Shown piece by piece: positions 44,288-49,584 of a stretch of DNA of 49,584 nucleotides. The stretch lies in NCBI RefSeq assembly GCF_008017455.1, contig NZ_VRTY01000041.1:1-49584 (forward strand), read 5' to 3'. Origin of the DNA: Pontibacter qinzhouensis (GTDB lineage Bacteria; Bacteroidota; Bacteroidia; Cytophagales; Hymenobacteraceae). The notes under the pieces were generated by a model. That model was not told the DNA's origin, made no database searches, and was given only the letters and a program-made list of their open reading frames with translations. Both the position numbers and the translations under genes were made by a program. The stretch's first letter is position 1, and each line of letters starts with the position of its first letter.

Positions 44288-44433
44288 ATGTATAAGAATG
44301 CTCTTCCAAACTTTTTTCTGGAATTGTATGCTCCCTGCAAAGGAACTATAAAGCGGCCAGAGGCCGCGGAGAAGTCGTCACGAGCGAAGACGCTCGCGCC
44401 ATCATAATTCTAATTTTGAATTAAGCAACGCTC

Positions 44434-44907
44434 CTACGCCAGGTAAGCGGAGTACATCCAAACCAGCTTCTCCTGCTCCCGGATGTAGTCGCTCATAAGG
44501 GCATTTGTTCCTTCGTCGTTTGCCTCGCCAGACAGGGCCAGCAATTCGCGCTCAATTTCCAGGAGTACGGTAAAGCCATTTAAAACTTCCCGCACTGCTG
44601 TATCACCATCCGATACATCCGATACTTCTTTTATAGAAGCGTGCGCCAGATACGTGGTAAAGGTATGGAACGGCTTATGCTCCAGCGTCAGAATTCGTTC
44701 TGCAATCTCATCTATTTTCAGGATGGCATCGTCGTAGAGTTCTTCGAATTTGGCATGCAGCTCAAAAAATTTGTTACCAGATATGTTCCAGTGAAACCCC
44801 CTGGTATTGATGTAAAACAACTGGTAATTCGATAACAACAAGTTCAGTTTATCAGCTAATTGCTGTGCCTGCACCGCATCGATTCCTATTAAATTTTTAC
44901 TTGCCAT
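44434..44907 (-). CDS. dps: Dps family DNA-protection ferritin
   Basis: This protein forms dodecamers that bind iron and hydrogen peroxide and protect DNA in starvation. Ferroxidase residues are in TRGFHWNISGNKFFELHAKFEELYDDAILKIDEIAERI (the His in FHW, the Asp/Glu further on), in the usual order for Dps. At 157 residues it is of usual length, with no extended Lys-rich N-terminus, so direct DNA binding is not assured. The start ATG 44907 is clear, with an AT-rich leader. It is a single gene. Confidence 0.93.
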   Translation of the reverse strand: MASKNLIGIDAVQAQQLADKLNLLLSNYQLFYINTRGFHWNISGNKFFELHAKFEELYDDAILKIDEIAERILTLEHKPFHTFTTYLAHASIKEVSDVSDGDTAVREVLNGFTVLLEIERELLALSGEANDEGTNALMSDYIREQEKLVWMYSAYLA

Positions 44908-45124
44908 AGTTTTTTAACAATATAGGTTTAGTTAGTAAAGTCTTAAAGGTAAAACGCCATCACTTCTCACCCAATGACATCGGTCATAGGTAATTTTGGG
45001 TTTACCTGTAACAGCCAAAGGGTATTTGTGGTGTCACTTTCTCTGTACGTCAATAACAAATATTGTTTCCTTAAAATAAAAATAAGGCTGTAAAACTCTT
45101 TTAAACTTAGAGGCGCCGCTCCCT

Positions 45125-45895
45125 CTATAATTCCCTGATCCAGATGTTGCGGTAGGCAACCGGGTTTCCGTGGTCTTGCAAGCTAATAGGTGCCTTGCCA
45201 TGGGCCTTGTATTCTGGCAAGCCTATATATTCAGTTGGGCCTTTTATTTCTACGTTGTTTTGTACCAGCACACCATTATGCAAAACTGTTACACGGGCCG
45301 GCGTAAAAAGAGTGCCATCATCTTTAAACCGTGGAGCGGTGTAAATAATGTCGTATATATTCCATTCGGTGGGTTTGCGCATGGCGTTCACCAGCGGGCG
45401 GTGCTGCTTGTAAATACTACCTGCCTGGCCGTTGGAGTACGTTCTGTTGTTATAAGAGTCTAGCACCTGCACCTCGTAACGGTCCTGCAGAAAAATACCG
45501 CTGTTGCCTCTGCCCTGGCTCGTTCCTTCTACTTTATCGGGTGCGCTCCACTCTATGTGCAACTGAAAATCTCCGAATTCTTGTTTGGTGGTAATATCGC
45601 CTTTACCCACCGTAAAACTACCATCTTTTACCTGCCAGCCCGCGTCTCCACCTCCACCTTTGGCTTTCCATTGGCTTAAACTTTTTCCATCAAAAAGTAT
45701 AAGGGCATCGGAAGGCGGTGCCATTCCCATTCCGGGCGTAACCACGCGTGGCTCAGGCTCCCAGAACTCCGTCATTTCGGGTACCATTTTAGGCGGAACA
45801 GGCACTTGCTGAGCTTGTGCAGTGGTATAGGCAAAAAGCGCGACAGCCAACACTGGCCAGTTCAGATATCGTACAAATACGTTTTTTTCTTCCAT
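45125..45895 (-). CDS. DUF1080 (3-keto-disaccharide hydrolase family) protein
   Basis: This is a secreted beta-jelly-roll protein of 256 residues. A signal peptide (WPVLAVALFAYTTAQAQ) precedes the DUF1080 domain, with ALILFDGKSLSQWKAKGGGG, GNSGIFLQDRYEVQVLDSY and EWNIYDIIYTAPRF. The domain is widely found with sugar oxidation genes, and some members cleave 3-keto-glycosides formed by dehydrogenases. That fits the propeller/cytochrome gene on the same strand upstream, from which it is now separated by about 600 bases holding a family B element and family C repeat. Enzyme activity is inferred from the family. Confidence 0.9.
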   Translation of the reverse strand: MEEKNVFVRYLNWPVLAVALFAYTTAQAQQVPVPPKMVPEMTEFWEPEPRVVTPGMGMAPPSDALILFDGKSLSQWKAKGGGGDAGWQVKDGSFTVGKGDITTKQEFGDFQLHIEWSAPDKVEGTSQGRGNSGIFLQDRYEVQVLDSYNNRTYSNGQAGSIYKQHRPLVNAMRKPTEWNIYDIIYTAPRFKDDGTLFTPARVTVLHNGVLVQNNVEIKGPTEYIGLPEYKAHGKAPISLQDHGNPVAYRNIWIREL

Positions 45896-46083
45896 AGATA
45901 TTTATATTTCTCTTGAATCCAAGTCTGATAAAGGGCAATTAAAAAGGATCTTTCGTTTAATTTCCTCATGATAAGTAGGAGAACAAAATTACTTGCATAA
46001 GAACAGCGTCATTACTTATCGGAATTAATAATTTGATTTTTCCAAACATCAAATTATTAATCTTATATCGTCTCACTTAGTAA

Positions 46084-46359
46084 CTGATGTTACGCAGTAG
46101 GAGCGGCGTTAGCCTGGTAGCGGCGTTACACTGTAATGCCGTGGCTGCAGAACGAACAAGGCCTTTCTGTTCGCTGTTATGGCTGTTAATCCATATTATT
46201 TCATAGTTGGAGTTTAAAGCAACCGGCTGGCAACGGCCTTACAGTGTAACGCCGTTGCCAGCCGGTTGAACTCAACCTATAGCAAAAGCGCCTCCTGAAC
46301 AACAAATAGTTTTAATTTTTGGAAGGTAGTCTCATTTAACCGCAATTGTGTAACATCAG
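46084..46359. mobile_element. Family B element B5 (276 bp, MITE-like)
   Basis: The ends are CTGATGTTACGCA and TGTAACATCAG (one change from the family terminus), flanked by direct TTAGTAA copies at 46077-46083 and 46360-46366. The interior is unrelated to the other B elements. It carries a perfect 18-bp hairpin (46220-46237 with 46251-46268) and a 22-bp inverted repeat, 21 of 22 matching (46121-46142 with 46233-46254). A decayed family A-like word (TTGGAAGGTAGT) lies near its right end. Confidence 0.85.
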
Positions 46360-46362
46360 TTA

Positions 46363-46475
46363 GTAAAGCTGTCAGAACAAATCTGCAACTCCTAATGAAA
46401 AACGGATGAAAATACTTCTAAACGGACCATTGAAGTACCTTTTTCAACATTTCTAATTTAGCGAAGCTCCTTAAC
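46363..46475 (-). repeat. Family C repeat, copy 2
   Basis: Direct repeat of 24851-24975, from GTAAAGCTGTCAGAACAAAT to AGCGAAGCTCCTTAA. It begins inside the right target duplication of element B5, so B5 inserted at its boundary. As with copy 1, it lies at the 3' end of a minus-strand gene. Confidence 0.75.
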
Positions 46476-46491
46476 TCAGAAACCTTCTCGG

Positions 46492-48453
46492 TTACTTTAA
46501 GGAGTTTATCCACTCGGCAATTTTAAGGGCTTCGCTGGTAGCCACTTGTGGCATTGGCGGCATGGGTGTTGCATAAGTGGGCCAATTCTCCGGCTTCGGA
46601 TTATGAATAAGCTCCACAATCTGCTTGTTTGTATAGTTGCGCCTGGCAATTTCGGCAAACGAAGGTCCAACCTGCTTTTTGGCAGGAGCATGACAAGCGG
46701 TACAGGTGTTTTTTACAAGTAAGGGCTCAATATCTTCAAACACCGGTTTTTTGGCGTTCGCAACTGGTTTTGCCTTAGCTTGTGCCAGGGCATTGCTGGC
46801 TTTGGCAGGAGCAGCAGGCTTACTGGCCACAACTTTAGAAGAGTTACGTGTACTTACCTCCTGTAAAGCCAGCTTCTGGCCATCGGGTATATGGTTTAGG
46901 GTGTAATAGGCCGTTGGGTGCACGAGCTCATTGTAACTTTCGTGTGCCCGCACACCAGCCAACGTAATGGTATGGATGTACGATTCCCGTAAATTATCAA
47001 CTACCAGCCGCACCTTTAGTCTATCTTCAGAAACCTTTACACCTTTTATGGCACATTTTTCCTCGTTAACCGGAGGGCTCCCGTAAACTGCCTGGTATTT
47101 GTAAATAAAGCTTTTAACGCTATAAGAAGCCAAATCCTCAGCGGTTTTCTTATCTACAGGCAGTGTAAATTCGATTTCGAACCCATCAGGCATCGCCTTG
47201 ATGGTGCGCATCTCAAACGGCACACGGTTGTTCCAGACAAGCCGCTGCAGCCCTTCGTTTGCCTCGCCGGCAGAGCCCCAGCCACGGTTCGTTTCGCCTA
47301 CAAAAAGCGACTTATCTTTTGCCCACTCCATGCGCAGCACCCCCGACTGGAAACCACTCCTGAAATCGATGACAGCCCCCTGGTATTCGCCTTTCACTTT
47401 TTCCAGCATCACCCGCATAATTTTACTCTGGCCCTGGTCGCCTATCAGTACCTGACCACCGAATGGCCCTAAATAGCCTTCCGGAATTTTAAGCAGCTCT
47501 GAGTTTGATATGCCCATGATGCCATGTGGCAACCAGACAGCAGGCAGGCGCATTTCCGGGAACTCCTTCATCAAATCGAACATGGTCCTGAAGTCTTCGT
47601 TCTGTCTGTTCTCAGGCTTTGCCGATTTGCCATTTTCGTCAACATCTAGCCGTGGGTCTACTTTGGCGTGCACCTGCTCGATTGTCATTTTTATAGGAGA
47701 GTTGGCCTGGCTGCTCCACCTTAGGCCAGCCGGATGCGCTGTAAACACACCTTTCTTCAGATGCCAGATTCCTCCGGAGCCAACCCAGTCGCCCTGGTTC
47801 TCGGAGTAGAAAACTTCGCCGTCCAGCATACCCAGGCCTGCAGGCGACCGGAGGCCAGTGGCCCAGGGTTCCATTTCACCATCATCGGTTATGCGCAGCA
47901 GCCAGCCACGCCACGGCACCATACTGATAGCATGCCACCAGGCCTCGCCGAACCCTAAATTGGTAGACACGAAAAAGGATCCGTCTGGGGCTAGTTTAGG
48001 CCCAAAGCTATACTCGTGGTAGTTTCCGGATAAAGGCCAGGCAAACACCGTCTCGAAAAGATCTGCCTTACCATCGTGGTCGGTATCGGTCATTTTTGTA
48101 AGTTCGCCGCGTTGGGCGCAATACAGCGAGCCATTTTTATAGGCCAGCCCCAGCACCTCGTGCAAACCAGACGCAAACTTCCTGAAATGCGGACGGGCGC
48201 TGGTCGGGTTTTCCACAATAAAAATATCGCCTCTCCTGGTAGAAACCCCCAGGTCGCCATTAGGTAAAACGGTTAGTCCTCCTACTTCCAGCAAAGTACC
48301 TTCCGGCGAACTGATTTTCATTATTTTATAAAAATCCTCCTCCTTTGGCGACTCCTGCGCTGCTGCGGACCAGCAAAACCCAACAGTAAGTACCACAGAA
48401 AAAACAACCTGGCGCAGCAGTTGCTTCAACATTTTGTTCTTATTTATCGACAT
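46492..48453 (-). CDS. Beta-propeller sugar-dehydrogenase-like protein fused to cytochrome c
   Basis: This is a secreted 653-residue fusion. After a signal peptide (VVFSVVLTVGFCWSAAAQE) a six-bladed propeller of the glucose/sorbosone dehydrogenase / membrane-bound dehydrogenase type runs from about residue 40 to 420 (GGLTVLPNGDLGVSTRRGDIF, LTKMTDTDHDGKADL, then WATGLRSPAGLGML and GGQVLIGDQGQSKIMRV). A linker rich in Ala and Lys leads to a mono-haem cytochrome c domain with CTACH at about residue 585 and a likely Met ligand in the TPMPPMPQ segment. It probably passes electrons from a sugar or alcohol to the respiratory chain; a PQQ need is not visible. The start may be ATG 48453 or 48432. It begins 11 bases after the stop of the upstream gene. 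Confidence 0.88.
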   Translation of the reverse strand: MSINKNKMLKQLLRQVVFSVVLTVGFCWSAAAQESPKEEDFYKIMKISSPEGTLLEVGGLTVLPNGDLGVSTRRGDIFIVENPTSARPHFRKFASGLHEVLGLAYKNGSLYCAQRGELTKMTDTDHDGKADLFETVFAWPLSGNYHEYSFGPKLAPDGSFFVSTNLGFGEAWWHAISMVPWRGWLLRITDDGEMEPWATGLRSPAGLGMLDGEVFYSENQGDWVGSGGIWHLKKGVFTAHPAGLRWSSQANSPIKMTIEQVHAKVDPRLDVDENGKSAKPENRQNEDFRTMFDLMKEFPEMRLPAVWLPHGIMGISNSELLKIPEGYLGPFGGQVLIGDQGQSKIMRVMLEKVKGEYQGAVIDFRSGFQSGVLRMEWAKDKSLFVGETNRGWGSAGEANEGLQRLVWNNRVPFEMRTIKAMPDGFEIEFTLPVDKKTAEDLASYSVKSFIYKYQAVYGSPPVNEEKCAIKGVKVSEDRLKVRLVVDNLRESYIHTITLAGVRAHESYNELVHPTAYYTLNHIPDGQKLALQEVSTRNSSKVVASKPAAPAKASNALAQAKAKPVANAKKPVFEDIEPLLVKNTCTACHAPAKKQVGPSFAEIARRNYTNKQIVELIHNPKPENWPTYATPMPPMPQVATSEALKIAEWINSLK

Positions 48454-48464
48454 CGTGCCTAACT

Positions 48465-49584
48465 TTAATATAATATAGAGTAAACTACCTTTTGCTGAAC
48501 AGGAAGCAGTAGTTCCTGCTGGCCTGCTATGGTGCGTACTATCGGCTTTGCTCCGCCCGTGTCCTCCAGCCTGATATAGTAAGATTTGTCATCTATCAGG
48601 TAGAGGCCTTTGCCAAGGTCTTCTATCTTAGCTGCTCCGGCTACGCGCAGAAACAACCCGGCAGTTGCAGGTTGCAACGCTATTTCGCGCCGGATGCCCT
48701 GCCCCTTCTCCAGTACCCTGAAAGCATCCTGCACTGCCACACCATAGGCCTGGTACAAAAAAGTAGGCTGATCATCAGCGCTGAGTTTATACCCTTTCGG
48801 GCGATAAGAACTTCCGGTGGTATCGGTTACCCAGGCTGCCTGGCTGTTGGTTAGCCGGCCTAAACTAAGAGTTGGTTTTCCGCCGAAATACATAACAGAG
48901 CCTAGCGGCCGTGACGAGCCATCGCCCCGGTCGTGCCACATAGGCGTTGCATCTATAAAACCACCACGCCAGAGCTGAACGAGGGAGCCATGGTCCAGGT
49001 CGTAGGTATAATGCAACTGTGTAGGACTCCCCACCGACACGGCATGCGTTACACGATGGTTGCCAGGCATATCCATAAAACTGCGTAACACAGGTTTTTC
49101 CTCGGCAGCCACCAGAATAGGATCGGTTACGTTTGCCAGACTTGCCTCCGGGTTGCTGAGCAGGAACTCCCGCAGGCCAGGGCCGGCTACTTTAACTTCC
49201 AGGGCTGGTGTGGCCCAATCCATGTACTTTGTATAAAGCACTTCGAAGGGTACCTTTGCTTGCGGTAAGGTCGTATTGCCCCTGCCTCTTCCCTCCCTCA
49301 TCGGAATTACCTGCTGATCGTTTACCTTAAGGGCGCCAGAGCCACCAGGCACGTTTATACTGAAACTGTAATCTCCTGCCTCTTTTACATCTAAAATGCC
49401 TTTGTAGCTAACAAGAAACTGGTTCGAATTGTAGTTTAGGTTAGCAGTGAGCGTACCGGAAGCACCTTCTGCCTCTGGTGGCAACTTACTGTAATCTTCC
49501 TTTCCGTTGTACCGGCCTTTATAGATTTTATAAGCTATTTCGTGCAGTTCCGGACGTGGCTTCTTAAATTCTGTAATCGTTATA
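48465..49584 (-). CDS. PA14-like secreted protein, 5' end outside the window
   Basis: This partial protein's frame stays open to the right edge. The first readable residues are ITITEFKKPRPELHEIAYKI, so the apparent start at 49484 (a TTG) is not the start. A PA14/CBM-like strand set follows (YKGILDVKEAGDYSFSINVP, then ALKVNDQQVI), and a large domain with LHYTYDLDHGSLVQLWRGGFIDATPMWHDRG. Towards the end comes a repeated beta module (LFLRVAGAAKIEDLGKGLYLID). It directly precedes the cytochrome fusion in one operon, so it may be its partner in oxidising a polymer or large glycoside. I cannot name the family more exactly from this portion. Confidence 0.8.
   Translation of the reverse strand, partial: ITITEFKKPRPELHEIAYKIYKGRYNGKEDYSKLPPEAEGASGTLTANLNYNSNQFLVSYKGILDVKEAGDYSFSINVPGGSGALKVNDQQVIPMREGRGRGNTTLPQAKVPFEVLYTKYMDWATPALEVKVAGPGLREFLLSNPEASLANVTDPILVAAEEKPVLRSFMDMPGNHRVTHAVSVGSPTQLHYTYDLDHGSLVQLWRGGFIDATPMWHDRGDGSSRPLGSVMYFGGKPTLSLGRLTNSQAAWVTDTTGSSYRPKGYKLSADDQPTFLYQAYGVAVQDAFRVLEKGQGIRREIALQPATAGLFLRVAGAAKIEDLGKGLYLIDDKSYYIRLEDTGGAKPIVRTIAGQQELLLPVQQKVVYSILY

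Noticed and set aside
44340..44405. GC-rich segment with GAGCG/CGCTC words near the Dps end, considered as another B-type element
   Set aside because: It lacks CTGATGTTACGCA termini and flanking duplications; only a short hairpin is visible.
1..49584. tRNA, rRNA, tmRNA and riboswitches
   Set aside because: I looked for cloverleaf ends, conserved rRNA words and common riboswitch cores in the gaps and saw none; a covariance-model search would be needed to exclude them firmly.

Overview
This window comes from a bacterium of the phylum Bacteroidota, most likely the order Cytophagales, family Hymenobacteraceae (a Pontibacter- or Adhaeribacter-like genome). Support comes from two SusC/SusD-type outer-membrane pairs, an ECF sigma/anti-sigma pair, a GldJ/GldK-like FGE-fold protein, lipoproteins with Bacteroidota lipoboxes, moderate GC and few clear Shine-Dalgarno sites. 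The genus is inferred by eye; no rRNA or tRNA gene was seen.

Layout. 0.4-3.7 kb: two ferritin-like secreted proteins in tandem, then an ECF sigma factor overlapping its RskA-type anti-sigma factor. 4.3-6.7 kb: penicillin-binding protein 1C. 7-8.3 kb: a histidine-kinase remnant, a small acidic protein and repeats. 8.7-15.7 kb: an M13 metallopeptidase, a 1299-residue AsmA-like protein built of six repeats, and an ankyrin protein. 16.1-24 kb: a PL10 pectate lyase, a DUF2236 protein, a Mut7-C nuclease-like protein, a class IV aminotransferase, a TerB-like protein with a Gly/Met-rich tail, an FGE-fold protein, a MarR regulator and a NUDIX hydrolase. 24-27.5 kb: an intact GT4 glycosyltransferase beside decayed epimerase and glycoside-hydrolase genes. 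27.5-29.4 kb: a GNAT acetyltransferase and a histidine phosphatase. 30.1-39.4 kb: two SusC/SusD pairs facing each other. 40.3-45 kb: SurE, DoxX, an M14 carboxypeptidase and Dps. 45.1-49.6 kb: a DUF1080 protein, a beta-propeller/cytochrome c fusion and a PA14-like protein that runs off the window.

The most striking content is intergenic. Family A is a 57-58 bp repeat with a central CCTTC/GAAGG palindrome; I count 12 full and 3 partial copies, all between genes and in both orientations. Family B is a MITE-like family of five elements (193-381 bp where complete). They share the 13-bp terminal inverted repeat CTGATGTTACGCA. Three of the four complete copies have a 7-bp target duplication of the form TTANTAA, and the fourth has a 9-bp one. 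The interiors fall into three unrelated types. In the commonest type (three copies) two helices occur in the order a-b-a'-b', a pseudoknot topology, and base changes between copies preserve pairing. Family C is a ~115-bp direct repeat found at the 3' ends of two genes; one copy is interrupted at its edge by a B element. No transposase is present, so B elements would have to be moved in trans.

How the genes fit together: the surface-glycan theme is clear (SusCD pairs, pectate lyase, the DUF1080 plus cytochrome/propeller cluster). The remainder is housekeeping or stress function (PBP1C, Dps, ferritin-like proteins, SurE, NUDIX). The repeats sit at operon edges, where they may end transcription or mark old insertion sites.
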